Assembly: GCA_002841025.1 (NCBI GenBank)
Contig: PHDQ01000003.1
Span: forward strand, 1 to 43,598
Direction: 5' to 3'
DNA from: Bacteroidetes bacterium HGW-Bacteroidetes-13
GTDB lineage: Bacteria > Bacteroidota > Bacteroidia > Flavobacteriales > Flavobacteriaceae
Length of the DNA stretch: 43,598 nucleotides
The notes under the pieces are model-generated. The model worked only from the letters and a program-made list of their open reading frames with translations. It was not told the origin of the DNA and did no database searches. Below are positions 27,844 through 36,771 of the stretch, piece by piece (position 1 is the stretch's first letter; each line of letters opens with the position of its first letter). The translations under genes and the position numbers were made by a program.

Positions 27844-28737
27844 ATGAAAATTGCCATTTTTGGTTACGTAAAACACCCGGAGATGATGACCAGTCTGACT
27901 TCGGTATTAGGCTCAATCTACGCCCGGCAGCTGAAGCCGATTTTGGAAAAAGAATTGTATGCGGAAGCGCTTTCGTCTGGGCTTGATGTTGCCAATCTTC
28001 AAACCTTTTCAAGTGCAGAGGATTTGGATGATTCCTTTGATCTTTTTTTGAGCATCGGCGGCGATGGAACTTTTCTTAGGTCAGTCAACTTCGTTCGCGA
28101 TTCAGGCATTCCTGTCTTGGGGCTCAACATCGGAAGACTTGGTTTTTTGGCCAACGTTCAGAAAGAAAATTTTGGTCAGGCTCTTGAATGTCTTTTAAAC
28201 AGTCGTTATGCCATCAGCAAGCGAAGCCTGATTCTTTTGGAATCAGATTTACCGTGTGAAGAAGCTCCCAGGCAGCAAATTGCATTAAACGAAATAGCAT
28301 TAAGCCGACGCAAAACCACCTCTATGATAACTGTCGAAACCTGGCTCAACGACGAGTATCTCAACGCCTATTGGGCAGATGGATTGATTATTTCAACACC
28401 CACAGGCTCCACGGGCTATTCGCTGAGTTGCGGCGGCCCGGTTATCAGCCCGGAAACAAGGGCGTTGGTGTTGACACCGATCGCTCCTCATAACCTCAAC
28501 GCAAGACCACTTATCATCCCGGACAACATGACCGTGAAACTCAAAGTTTCGGGTAGAGAACCTAGCTATTTGGTGTCATTAGATGCCAAAATGATAACAT
28601 TCGCCAACGAAACATCGCTCACCATAAAAAAGGCACCTTTTTACATCAATATGATAGAACTTCAGGGTGAAAGTTTTTATAAGACCCTTCGGAAAAAACT
28701 GCTTTGGGGAGAGGATAAAAGGAACCTCAAACAATAA
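27844..28737 (+). CDS. nadK: NAD kinase
   Basis: Phosphorylates NAD to NADP. The 297-residue protein has the GGDGT active-site motif at residues 72-76 (LSIGGDGTFLRS), GLNIGRLGFLANV, the conserved NEIALSR segment, ADGLIISTPTGSTGYSLSCGGP and ALVLTPIAPHNLNARPLIIPD. Length and order are standard. In Flavobacteria nadK sits upstream of the uppS-bamA group, as here, but a strong promoter separates them. Confidence 0.96.
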   Translation: MKIAIFGYVKHPEMMTSLTSVLGSIYARQLKPILEKELYAEALSSGLDVANLQTFSSAEDLDDSFDLFLSIGGDGTFLRSVNFVRDSGIPVLGLNIGRLGFLANVQKENFGQALECLLNSRYAISKRSLILLESDLPCEEAPRQQIALNEIALSRRKTTSMITVETWLNDEYLNAYWADGLIISTPTGSTGYSLSCGGPVISPETRALVLTPIAPHNLNARPLIIPDNMTVKLKVSGREPSYLVSLDAKMITFANETSLTIKKAPFYINMIELQGESFYKTLRKKLLWGEDKRNLKQ

Positions 28738-28757
28738 TTTAGAGCAACTTTAGTTTT

Positions 28758-28773
28758 AATTCGTGCACGAATT
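28758..28773. promoter_or_regulatory. 16-bp perfect palindrome upstream of the DUF6089-uppS-bamA promoter
   Basis: AATTCGTGCACGAATT is perfectly self-complementary and ends 9 nt before the -33 TTG of the next operon. The position suits an activator or repressor site. About one such palindrome is expected by chance in a window this size, so the location is the main support. Confidence 0.35.
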
Positions 28774-28782
28774 GACAGCAAA

Positions 28783-28814
28783 TTGTTGAATCGTAAGCAG
28801 ATTTGTTATATTTG
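28783..28814 (+). promoter_or_regulatory. Promoter of the DUF6089-uppS-bamA-ompH operon
   Basis: TTG (28783-28785, and again 28786-28788), 18-21 nt, TATATTTG (28807-28814). Both boxes and spacing fit. It lies just 15 nt before the ATG at 28830, so the transcript start is very near the gene. Confidence 0.65.
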
Positions 28815-28829
28815 CAAACTTTTAAAAAC

Positions 28830-29489
28830 ATGAAGTATTTATTCGGATTTATTTTGATGTTCACCAGCTACATACCTGTTTGTGCACAAATCTACGAAGT
28901 AGGAGTCTTTGCAGGTGGCAGCAATCTAATTTCCGATGTCGGAAAAACTGATTATATCGCTCCAAACAAATTTGCAATTGGCGCGATTGCAAAATGGAAT
29001 CGAAGTCCGAGATACGCCTACCGAGCATCTTTTACCTATGCAAGAGTTTCCGCTGACGATGCAGATTCCGATGTTGGCAAAAGAAAACAACGCGGGTTTC
29101 GATTTACGAACACCGTCAAAGAAGCATCGGCGGGAATGGAATTTAATTTTTGGGATTTTGACTTGCACGAATACGGATTCACACATACACCCTATGTATA
29201 TTCCGGTCTGAGTTTTTTTCAATACGGGACACTCACCGGAAACGATACTTCCGTTGCCATTCCGATGGTAGTGGGATACAAAGTAAAAATGACCGAACGA
29301 TTTATTTTGGCATTTGAGGTAGGCGCACGTTATACTTTTACCGATAATTTAGACTTGAGCAATCCCAATGACAACGACACTTTTGACAGTCAAAACTTTG
29401 GCAATGTAAAAAGCAACGACTGGTTTGTGTTTACCGGCTTCACAATTACTTACACCTTTGGCAAAAGACCTTGTTATTGCAGAGAATAA
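28830..29489 (+). CDS. DUF6089-like outer-membrane protein
   Basis: From the ATG at 28830 the protein is 219 residues with a signal peptide (MKYLFGFILMFTSYIPVCAQ). YEVGVFAGGSNLISDVG at the mature start, strand-rich sequence and a final FTITYTFG-like strand suggest a small beta-barrel. It resembles the DUF6089 proteins that sit before uppS in Flavobacteria. The ORF-track start nine codons earlier overlaps the promoter. It shares the sequence TAATG with uppS. The role in outer-membrane biogenesis is inferred only from the operon. Confidence 0.75.
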   Translation: MKYLFGFILMFTSYIPVCAQIYEVGVFAGGSNLISDVGKTDYIAPNKFAIGAIAKWNRSPRYAYRASFTYARVSADDADSDVGKRKQRGFRFTNTVKEASAGMEFNFWDFDLHEYGFTHTPYVYSGLSFFQYGTLTGNDTSVAIPMVVGYKVKMTERFILAFEVGARYTFTDNLDLSNPNDNDTFDSQNFGNVKSNDWFVFTGFTITYTFGKRPCYCRE

Positions 29490-30232
29490 TGGAACAAAAC
29501 GAAAGCCAACTAATTAAAGAATTCCTACCCAACCACGTTGCCATTATCATGGACGGCAATGGTCGATGGGCAAAAAAACAGGGGTTGGCGAGAGTACTTG
29601 GACATGAAAAAGGAGCACAATCTGTAACGGAAACAGTCGAAACAGCAGGTAAATTGGGAATTCAGTATTTGACGCTTTACGCGTTTTCTACCGAAAACTG
29701 GAGTCGCCCTAAACAGGAAATCGACACGTTGATGAACTTATTGATTTCTTCACTTAAAAAAGAGCTCAAAACACTTCAGAAAAACTCTATCAAACTAGTC
29801 GCAATCGGTTGCATTGAACAACTTCCTAAAAAAGCATTCCGACAATTGAATGAAGTCATCGAAAAAACCAAAGGAAACGAAAAGTTTACACTTACCTTGG
29901 CACTTTCGTATGGCGCAAGAGAGGAATTGGTTCGCGCCATGAAAGCCATTGCGCTTAAAGTTAAAAATAATATAATTTCAATAGAAGATATTGACCAATC
30001 CACGATTAATAAGCATCTTTACACGCTGAATTTACCAGATGTCGATTTATTGATTCGTACCAGTGGCGAATTGAGAATCAGCAATTTTATGCTTTGGCAG
30101 TCTGCCTATGCCGAATTTTATTTTACCGATGTATTGTGGCCTGATTTCAGGAAAGAACATTTGGTCGAAGCTTTGTTAGACTATCAAAAAAGAGAAAGAC
30201 GTTTTGGAAAAATTAGCGAGCAACTCATTTAA
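29489..30232 (+). CDS. uppS: Isoprenyl transferase (undecaprenyl diphosphate synthase)
   Basis: Makes the C55 lipid carrier for peptidoglycan and other wall polymers. HVAIIMDGNGRWAKK carries the catalytic Asp (D22), followed by GHEKGA, LTLYAFSTENWSRP, a conserved SYGAREE-like segment, LLIRTSGELRISNFMLWQ and FTDVLWPDF, all in order. From ATG 29489, which overlaps the previous stop, it is 247 residues. The ORF-track start six codons earlier is within the upstream gene. Followed by bamA after 4 nt. Confidence 0.95.
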   Translation: MEQNESQLIKEFLPNHVAIIMDGNGRWAKKQGLARVLGHEKGAQSVTETVETAGKLGIQYLTLYAFSTENWSRPKQEIDTLMNLLISSLKKELKTLQKNSIKLVAIGCIEQLPKKAFRQLNEVIEKTKGNEKFTLTLALSYGAREELVRAMKAIALKVKNNIISIEDIDQSTINKHLYTLNLPDVDLLIRTSGELRISNFMLWQSAYAEFYFTDVLWPDFRKEHLVEALLDYQKRERRFGKISEQLI

Positions 30233-30236
30233 TTTC

Positions 30237-32774
30237 ATGTCAAAAAATTACATATTCCTACTAGCACTTGTCATTGCCACCCTAAATTCGGGAAGTGTCT
30301 TTGCACAGGACAATCTGACTTTCGGCAACGGCAAAACCTATATTTTAGAAGAACTCAAGGTAACGGGTGTGGTCACTTACAACGAACAAACCATTATTAC
30401 CTACACCGGATTGGTTGTCGGTCAGCCCATCACCATCCCCGGCGTAAAACTGAGCGACATCACCAAAAGACTCTGGGGACTCGGTCTTTTTAGCAATGTC
30501 AATTTTTATTTGACAAAGGTCGAAGATGATAAAGCATGGTTGGAACTTGAGATTCAAGAATTACCCGAACTATCTGAAGTTAAAATTGTCGGGATGAAAA
30601 AAAGTAAGACTAAAGAAATCATCAAAGAAGCTTCACTCAACAAGGGAATCAAAGTCACCGAAAATCTCATCACAAATACCAAAAATTATTTGGAGAACAA
30701 ATATAAAAAGAAAGGTTATCTCAACACCAAAACCATCATCAACACCCTTCCCGATACGGTCGGAAAAAATTCGGAGAAAATGGTCATCCGTATCGACAAG
30801 GGCGACAAGGTCAAAATCAGAAAAATAATAATTGATGGAAACGAAAAAATTTCGGATTACCGACTTAAAAAAGCCCTTAAGAAAACCAAACAAGTAAAAG
30901 TTTACCGCCTCTTTAAAAGATCCAAATATATTGAAGACGATTATCGAAAAGACCTTCAAGCCATGATGGACAAATACAAAGAACGCGGATTCAGGGATGC
31001 GCGGATTCTCTCCGACACGCTCATCAAGGTCAGTAAAAAAAGAATTAATTTACAAATAAATTTAGAGGAAGGAAATAAGTTCTATTTTGGAAATATCGAC
31101 TTCATCGGAAACTCTGTGTTTTCAGATACCGAGCTCAAAAATGCGTTGGGCATCAACAAAGGAGATGTCTATAATGGGGTTCTTTTCAAAAAACGAATTA
31201 AAGACGACTCAAGACCCGATTCAGACGACTTGAGCAACCTCTACCAAAACATTGGTTATCTATTTTCAAACCTCACGGCCGTTGAGGTTGGTGTCAGAAA
31301 CGACACCATCGATTTCGAAATTCGCGTGGTGGAAGGTAAATTGGCTCATTTCAACGAAATCCGCGTAACCGGAAACACACGAACCAATGACCATGTCATC
31401 TATCGGGAGCTCCGCACACGTCCCGGCCAAGTTTACAGCAAAGCAAATCTAGTTCGTTCGGTCAGGGAATTAGGTCAAACCGGTTTTTTTGATCCGGAAC
31501 AAATCGAGCCCAAATTTGAAAACGTAAATCCGAATGAGGGTACCTTGGACATCAACTATTCGTTGGTTGAAAAAGGCTCCAGCCAAATAGAGTTGCAAGG
31601 TGGTTTTGGCGGCGGTGGTTTCATTGGTACTTTAGGCCTTTCCTTCAATAATTTTTCCATTCGCAATATTCTCAAAAGAGAAGAATACAGACCTCTTCCG
31701 ATGGGAGACGGACAATCATTGGCACTCAGATTGCAAGCCAGCAGAACCTCTAGGGTATTCAGCTTTTCATTTGTAGAACCTTGGCTGGGCGGTAAAAAAC
31801 CCGTACAATTCTCTACCACACTTTCACACAGCAAGCAGTTCCTGTTTAATGGACTTCGAAACGATGTGGACAAAAGCCGAAGCTTTACCATTGACGGAAT
31901 TACCTTGGGATTGGCCAAAAGACTGAAAGTACCGGATGACTTTTTTACCCTTTCTCAGGCCGTAAGTTTTCAATTTTTCAACCTCAATAACTTCAACACC
32001 GGATTGTTTACCTTCGGCGATGGCGTGTCAAACAATTTCGCTTACACCATTGCCATTAGCAGAAACGATACCCGTGTGAACCCGATTTTCCCAACCGCCG
32101 GTTCTAATTTCAATCTAAGCCTAAAAGTCACACCACCATACTCACTATTCAGCGGTACTGACTTTGGAAACTTAAAAAACGACCCCAATTTTCAAAATAC
32201 AGACGGCACACCCAACCAATCTTTAATCGATCAAAAAAGATTTCGATTTTTGGAATTTTACAAGGTAAAGTTTAAAGGAGATTGGTACAACAGTTTGTAT
32301 GCCAATAAATTAGTGTTAAAAACCACGGCAGAACTCGGATACTTAGGTTCCTACAATTCTGAGCGAGGCACGCCACCGTTTGAACGATTTTTCTTGGGTG
32401 GTGACGGATTGGGTAACTTCAGTTTAGATGGCAGAGAAACCATCGGACTCAGAGGATATCCAAACCAATCTCTTTCAAGTTTTGACGGAGGTACGATTTA
32501 CAACAAATTTACGTTAGAACTTAGATACCCGCTCACTTTAGGTCAAGCAGCCTCTATTTACACACTTGGCTTTTTGGAAGGCGGTGCATCGTTTGAAAAA
32601 TTCAGAGATTACAGTCCTTTCGACTTAAATCGTTCAGCTGGATTTGGAATTCGTATATTTATGCCCGCTTTTGGCTTGTTGGGAATTGATTTCGGATATG
32701 GATTTGACAATCTTCCGGGAAGTTTGAAGGCCAATGGCTGGGAAACACATTTTATTATTGGTCAACAATTTTAA
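30237..32774 (+). CDS. bamA: Outer membrane protein assembly factor BamA
   Basis: Central Omp85 barrel of the BAM machine that inserts outer-membrane proteins. From ATG 30237 it has a signal peptide (MSKNYIFLLALVIA to SVFAQ), about five POTRA domains (roughly residues 30-430, recurring YxxxGY and GNxxxxD patterns such as IDGNEKISD and VTGNTRTND) and a C-terminal barrel to residue 845 ending WETHFIIGQQF. RGYPNQSLSSFDGG matches the VRGF/Y-type lid loop 6 motif (LRGYP). Four nt after uppS and 32 nt before the first ompH, so one operon. Confidence 0.95.
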   Translation: MSKNYIFLLALVIATLNSGSVFAQDNLTFGNGKTYILEELKVTGVVTYNEQTIITYTGLVVGQPITIPGVKLSDITKRLWGLGLFSNVNFYLTKVEDDKAWLELEIQELPELSEVKIVGMKKSKTKEIIKEASLNKGIKVTENLITNTKNYLENKYKKKGYLNTKTIINTLPDTVGKNSEKMVIRIDKGDKVKIRKIIIDGNEKISDYRLKKALKKTKQVKVYRLFKRSKYIEDDYRKDLQAMMDKYKERGFRDARILSDTLIKVSKKRINLQINLEEGNKFYFGNIDFIGNSVFSDTELKNALGINKGDVYNGVLFKKRIKDDSRPDSDDLSNLYQNIGYLFSNLTAVEVGVRNDTIDFEIRVVEGKLAHFNEIRVTGNTRTNDHVIYRELRTRPGQVYSKANLVRSVRELGQTGFFDPEQIEPKFENVNPNEGTLDINYSLVEKGSSQIELQGGFGGGGFIGTLGLSFNNFSIRNILKREEYRPLPMGDGQSLALRLQASRTSRVFSFSFVEPWLGGKKPVQFSTTLSHSKQFLFNGLRNDVDKSRSFTIDGITLGLAKRLKVPDDFFTLSQAVSFQFFNLNNFNTGLFTFGDGVSNNFAYTIAISRNDTRVNPIFPTAGSNFNLSLKVTPPYSLFSGTDFGNLKNDPNFQNTDGTPNQSLIDQKRFRFLEFYKVKFKGDWYNSLYANKLVLKTTAELGYLGSYNSERGTPPFERFFLGGDGLGNFSLDGRETIGLRGYPNQSLSSFDGGTIYNKFTLELRYPLTLGQAASIYTLGFLEGGASFEKFRDYSPFDLNRSAGFGIRIFMPAFGLLGIDFGYGFDNLPGSLKANGWETHFIIGQQF

Positions 32775-32806
32775 ATTTGGTACGGTTTTTTCTAAAACAT
32801 TTCGGA

Positions 32807-34015
32807 ATGAAAACAAAACATTTACTTCTTCTCTGCTTTTTGCTTCTATCGATGAGCAATTTTGCACAAAGAGGGGTTCGCATCGCTTATGTTGACATGG
32901 ATTATATTTTAAAAAGTGTTCCCGAATACCAAGAAGCTGTAAGTTTACTCGATAAAAAAGTGATTGATTGGAAAAAAGAAATTGAAGGAAAGTTCAATGT
33001 TGTCAATCAGCAAAAAGAAGCATTGGAGAAAGAAAAAGTATTTCTCACCAAAGAATTGATTAAAGAACGAGAAGATGAAATTGTCTTTCAAGAAAATCAA
33101 ATTTTGGATTATCAGCAAAAAAGATTCGGTCCAAACGGTGATTTAGACATTCAAAAAAGACAATTGGCACAACCGGTGCAGGATCAAGTGTTCAATGCTG
33201 TTCAGGAAATTGCAGCAAAAAGGCAATACGATTTTGTGTTTGATAAATCCGCCGATGTAGTGATGTTGTATTCCGCAAAAAAATACGATATTAGCGACCT
33301 GATTGTTCGAATCATTACACGAAATGCCAAAATAGATGCCAACGGGAATAAAAATGAGGAAACAGTTGAGTCTATCTTGGATGAGCCCGATCCGGACACA
33401 CTCAGCAAACAAGAACAAATAGCCAACAAAAGAGACGAAAGACTCCGTTTGTTGGAAGAACGAAAAAAAGCAATCGAAGCTGAAAGACAAAAAAGACTAC
33501 TCGAATTTGACCAAAGAAGACAAAGACTACTCGACGAAAGAGAAGCGCGACGAACCGGAAAAACAGTAGAACAACTAAGAAACGAACGGGGTGAAAACGT
33601 GTCAGATTCGACCGCTGTCAAAGTGGATACCCGAACGCAACAACTGGAAGATAAAAAACAAGCTGTCGAAAAACAAAAACAAGAAAGACTGCAGCAACTT
33701 CAAGACAAAAAACAACAATTGCTGTTGGAACAAGAAGCACGACGAACCGGAAAAACAGTAGATCAATTAAAAAAAGAAAAGAAAGAAGACGTAAAAGACA
33801 GCCTTTCGGGTCAAGCGGATGATAAAGCGAAACAAGCTATTGACGCTAAAAAGAAAGAAGCCGAAGATAAAAAAACAGCTCGGGCACAACAATTGGAAGA
33901 TCGCAAAAAAGCCATCGAAGCAGAAAGAGCAAAAAGATTAAAAGAATTTGAAGACCGCAGAAAAAAATTGGAAGAAGAAAAATTAAAAAAGAAAAACAAG
34001 GAAAACAATCAATAA
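32807..34015 (+). CDS. OmpH/Skp-family periplasmic chaperone with extended duplicated coiled coil
   Basis: A periplasmic chaperone that keeps outer-membrane proteins soluble on the way to BamA. From ATG 32807 it has a signal peptide (MKTKHLLLLCFLLLSMSNFAQ) and an OmpH domain (VRIAYVDMDYILKSVPEY, VQEIAAKRQYDFVFDKSADV). A very charged C-terminal coiled coil extends it to 402 residues, about twice the size of E. coli Skp. Within it EARRTGKTVEQL (about residue 246) and EARRTGKTVDQL (about 310) repeat 192 nt apart with a 23-nt identical DNA stretch. The earlier ORF-track start adds ten residues that break the signal peptide. Confidence 0.88.
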   Translation: MKTKHLLLLCFLLLSMSNFAQRGVRIAYVDMDYILKSVPEYQEAVSLLDKKVIDWKKEIEGKFNVVNQQKEALEKEKVFLTKELIKEREDEIVFQENQILDYQQKRFGPNGDLDIQKRQLAQPVQDQVFNAVQEIAAKRQYDFVFDKSADVVMLYSAKKYDISDLIVRIITRNAKIDANGNKNEETVESILDEPDPDTLSKQEQIANKRDERLRLLEERKKAIEAERQKRLLEFDQRRQRLLDEREARRTGKTVEQLRNERGENVSDSTAVKVDTRTQQLEDKKQAVEKQKQERLQQLQDKKQQLLLEQEARRTGKTVDQLKKEKKEDVKDSLSGQADDKAKQAIDAKKKEAEDKKTARAQQLEDRKKAIEAERAKRLKEFEDRRKKLEEEKLKKKNKENNQ

Positions 34016-34057
34016 ATCGCAAATCTAAATTAATTAAAAAAGTAAATTCAAAAAACA

Positions 34058-34558
34058 ATGAAACATTTAAAAACCAGTCTGATAGTATTGTTAGTAACCG
34101 TTGGACTCAGTAGCATGAGCTATGCACAAACTAAATTGGCGCACATCAATACCCAAGAACTTATCAAAGTATTGCCTGAAGCCATCGAAGCAAATAAGCA
34201 ATTGGAAAAACTTGAGCAAACCTACACCAAAGACATCCAAACTTCTTACACTGAATATCAAAAAAAGTTGGAGCAATACCAAAAAGAAGCTGAGACTCAG
34301 CCCAAAGAAGTCAATGAAAGAAGAGCAAATGAGATGGCAGAAGCCGAAAACAGAATTCGTGAAGCACAAGAATCCGCAGCCAAAGAATTGCAGCAAAAAC
34401 GCTCTGACCTCTACGGACCCATCATGGAAAAAGTTCGCGCAGCTATTCAAAAAGTTGCCAAACAATTGGGATTTGAGTATGTGATGGATGCCAGCACATT
34501 GATTGTTGCCGATGGTAAAAATCTTTTGCCAGAAGTAAAAAAAGAGTTGGGACTTTAA
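34058..34558 (+). CDS. OmpH/Skp-family periplasmic chaperone
   Basis: A compact 166-residue OmpH protein with signal peptide (MKHLKTSLIVLLVTVGLSSMSYAQ), the typical opening KLAHINTQELIKVLPE, a central coiled coil and the closing ALQKVAKQLGFEYVMDAS-type segment (IQKVAKQLGFEYVMD). It is the usual short partner of the longer OmpH in Flavobacteria, 42 nt downstream of it, and completes the uppS-bamA-ompH-ompH group. Confidence 0.93.
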   Translation: MKHLKTSLIVLLVTVGLSSMSYAQTKLAHINTQELIKVLPEAIEANKQLEKLEQTYTKDIQTSYTEYQKKLEQYQKEAETQPKEVNERRANEMAEAENRIREAQESAAKELQQKRSDLYGPIMEKVRAAIQKVAKQLGFEYVMDASTLIVADGKNLLPEVKKELGL

Positions 34559-34580
34559 TCCCGAAAATTTAAACATTTTA

Positions 34581-34627
34581 CAAGCTGCCCTTCGGTGAGA
34601 TTTTCTTACTTTAGGGCAACTTTTTTT
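34581..34627 (+). terminator. Terminator/attenuator hairpin ending just before murI
   Basis: AAGCTGCCCT and AGGGCAACTT pair with one mismatch, with an inner GTGAG/CTTAC stem, followed by a run of seven T ending at 34627. It lies 23 nt after ompH and only 3 nt before the murI ATG. Confidence 0.65.
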
Positions 34628-34630
34628 ATC

Positions 34631-35422
34631 ATGACAACTACTTCTCCCATTGGAATTTTTGACTCCGGCGTAGGCGGCACAACCGTTTGGAAAGAAATCT
34701 CAAAACAACTGCCCAACGAGCAAGTCATCTATTTGGCAGATAGCAAAAACGCTCCATACGGTGAACAAAAACCGGAAGAAATCATCCGGTTATCCTGCAA
34801 AAACACTGAATTTCTCATTGAGAAAGGTTGCAAAATTATCGTGGTCGCCTGCAACACAGCTACAACCGCCGCAATTGCCACTTTGCGACAAAAATACGAT
34901 ATCCCATTTATCGGTATCGAACCGGCCATCAAACCGGCAGCTTCCCTGACCGACACCAACCGAGTGGGAATCCTTGCTACGAAAGGAACCCTTTCAAGCG
35001 CGCTGTTTCACCGCACGGCAGACCTGCATGCCAAAAATATCGAAATTGTTGAACAACGAGGTGACGGCTTGGTAGAATTAATCGAAGCGGGCGAAACAAA
35101 TTCTGAAAAGACATTCGCACTGCTCAAAAAATACATCAACCCGATGATCGAAAAGAACATCGATTGCTTGGTGTTGGGATGCACACACTATCCTTATCTG
35201 ATTCCACAACTCAAAAAAATACTTCCTGCATCGGTAAAAATAATAGACTCAGGCGAAGCTGTTGCCAGACAGACCAAACACATCCTCGAAAAATCGAGCT
35301 TGTTGAACACATCCGACACGAAACCAATCAATTTTTGTTATACCAATTATAAAACGCACCTGCTTCAAGATTTTATCAATAAATTGGAACTCAACACACG
35401 GGTTGAGTTTTTGGAATTTTGA
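34631..35422 (+). CDS. murI: Glutamate racemase
   Basis: Makes D-glutamate for peptidoglycan. From ATG 34631 the protein (263 residues) has IGIFDSGVGGTTV, YLADSKNAPYG, and the two catalytic cysteines in VVACNTATTA (C74) and VLGCTHYPYL (C184). The twelve extra codons of the ORF-track start run through the hairpin and T-run and are not MurI-like. It follows the ompH gene but a terminator-like hairpin lies between, so it may depend on read-through. Confidence 0.95.
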   Translation: MTTTSPIGIFDSGVGGTTVWKEISKQLPNEQVIYLADSKNAPYGEQKPEEIIRLSCKNTEFLIEKGCKIIVVACNTATTAAIATLRQKYDIPFIGIEPAIKPAASLTDTNRVGILATKGTLSSALFHRTADLHAKNIEIVEQRGDGLVELIEAGETNSEKTFALLKKYINPMIEKNIDCLVLGCTHYPYLIPQLKKILPASVKIIDSGEAVARQTKHILEKSSLLNTSDTKPINFCYTNYKTHLLQDFINKLELNTRVEFLEF

Positions 35423-35458
35423 GTTTTCACATCCCAAAAACTATCCATTTAAGTTCCT

Positions 35459-35466
35459 TATCTTTG
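35459..35466 (+). promoter_or_regulatory. -7 promoter box (TATCTTTG) of trhO
   Basis: Exact TAnnTTTG match 42 nt before the trhO ATG. No clear -33 TTTG at the expected place. Confidence 0.45.
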
Positions 35467-35508
35467 CAGACTTAGAAATTTTTCTTTTAAACTTAATCAA
35501 AGTATAGC

Positions 35509-36537
35509 ATGCAACTGTACAACACCTTAAGCGCAAAAGAAAGGGAAGCACTCATAGCCGAAGCCGGAAAAAAAAGGCTGACTCTTTCTTTTTATCAATA
35601 CGCCAAAATCGAAAATCCGGAAATTTTCAGAAACCATCTGTTTATTACCTGGAATGAATTCGATGTGTTGGGGCGTATTTATGTCGCCAAAGAAGGCATC
35701 AACGCGCAACTTTCTGTTCCCGCCGATTATTTTTCCGCTTTCAAATTGCATCTCGACTGCATCACATTCCTAAAGGATGTACGGCTGAACATTGCCGTAG
35801 AACACGATGATTTTTCGTTCCTCAAACTCAAAGTAAAAGTCCGCGATAAAATTCTCGCCGATGGGCTCAACGATAACACTTTTGATGTGACCAACAAAGG
35901 TATTCACTTAGATGCAATTGCCTTCAACAATCTCATCGAACAACCCGATACCATTTTGGTGGACATGCGCAACCATTACGAAAGCGAAATCGGTCATTTC
36001 AAAAACGCCATCACACCCGATGTTGACACCTTTAGAGACTCGTTAAATCTGATAGAAGAGGATTTAAAAGATTTTAAAAAAAATAAAAATCTGGTCATGT
36101 ATTGCACCGGAGGCATTCGCTGTGAAAAAGCAAGTGCCTACTTCAAACACAAAGGATTTAAACATGTTTACCAATTGGAAGGCGGCATCATCAATTATGT
36201 AAACCAAGTAAAAGAAAAAGGACTTGACAACAAATTTATCGGGAAAAATTTCGTTTTTGACGAACGCCGAGCCGAACGCATTTCAAATGATGTCATCGCA
36301 CACTGCCACCAATGCAAAAATCCGTGCGACACCCATGTCAATTGTGCTAACGAGGCGTGCAATTTGCTCTTTATCCAATGTGAAGATTGTGCTGAAAAGA
36401 TGAATCAATGTTGCTCGGAAACCTGCATGCAAATAGCCGCATTACCCTACGAAGAACAAAAATTGTTACGCAAAGGAAAAGCCAACAGCAACAAAATTTT
36501 CAAAAAAGGACGAAGTGAAGCATTGCGCTACAAATAA
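35509..36537 (+). CDS. trhO: Rhodanese-related tRNA uridine 34 hydroxylase TrhO (YceA)
   Basis: An O2-dependent enzyme that hydroxylates uridine 34 of certain tRNAs to ho5U, supporting wobble reading. The 342-residue protein has an N-terminal acylphosphatase-like domain (GRIYVAKEGINAQLSV), a rhodanese domain with catalytic C199 in MYCTGGIRCEKASAYF, and a C-terminal cysteine-rich part (CHQCKNPCDTHVNC, CCSETC) typical of the family. Its own promoter box lies upstream and 234 nt separate it from ricT. Note the TrhP-type U32 gene later in the window, which targets the same base by another chemistry. Confidence 0.92.
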   Translation: MQLYNTLSAKEREALIAEAGKKRLTLSFYQYAKIENPEIFRNHLFITWNEFDVLGRIYVAKEGINAQLSVPADYFSAFKLHLDCITFLKDVRLNIAVEHDDFSFLKLKVKVRDKILADGLNDNTFDVTNKGIHLDAIAFNNLIEQPDTILVDMRNHYESEIGHFKNAITPDVDTFRDSLNLIEEDLKDFKKNKNLVMYCTGGIRCEKASAYFKHKGFKHVYQLEGGIINYVNQVKEKGLDNKFIGKNFVFDERRAERISNDVIAHCHQCKNPCDTHVNCANEACNLLFIQCEDCAEKMNQCCSETCMQIAALPYEEQKLLRKGKANSNKIFKKGRSEALRYK

Positions 36538-36729
36538 CTTTACAACGCAAACAAAATCAATCGGCGCACAAAAAATGGTTAATCTCTAATAAAAAAAGCA
36601 GATTTGTTTTCTCAACTGATTTTATTTCATTTGAAAAACTTTTTTCCAAATAAGCAACTGCGGAAAACTTCATTTTAACCAAGTTTTCGGGAGTGATTGT
36701 GTTTATGTATATTTATACCGAGAAATCGA

Positions 36730-36758
36730 TTGATAAAATTGTGTCGATTTTATCTTTT
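36730..36758 (+). promoter_or_regulatory. Promoter of ricT-gldH-PBP1A
   Basis: TTG (36730-36732), 18 nt, TATCTTTT (36751-36758): one mismatch from the -7 consensus at the last base. It lies 13 nt before the ATG at 36772 and overlaps the ORF-track N-terminus, which argues against the 36697 start. Confidence 0.4.
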
Positions 36759-36771
36759 AAAACTAAAAACT

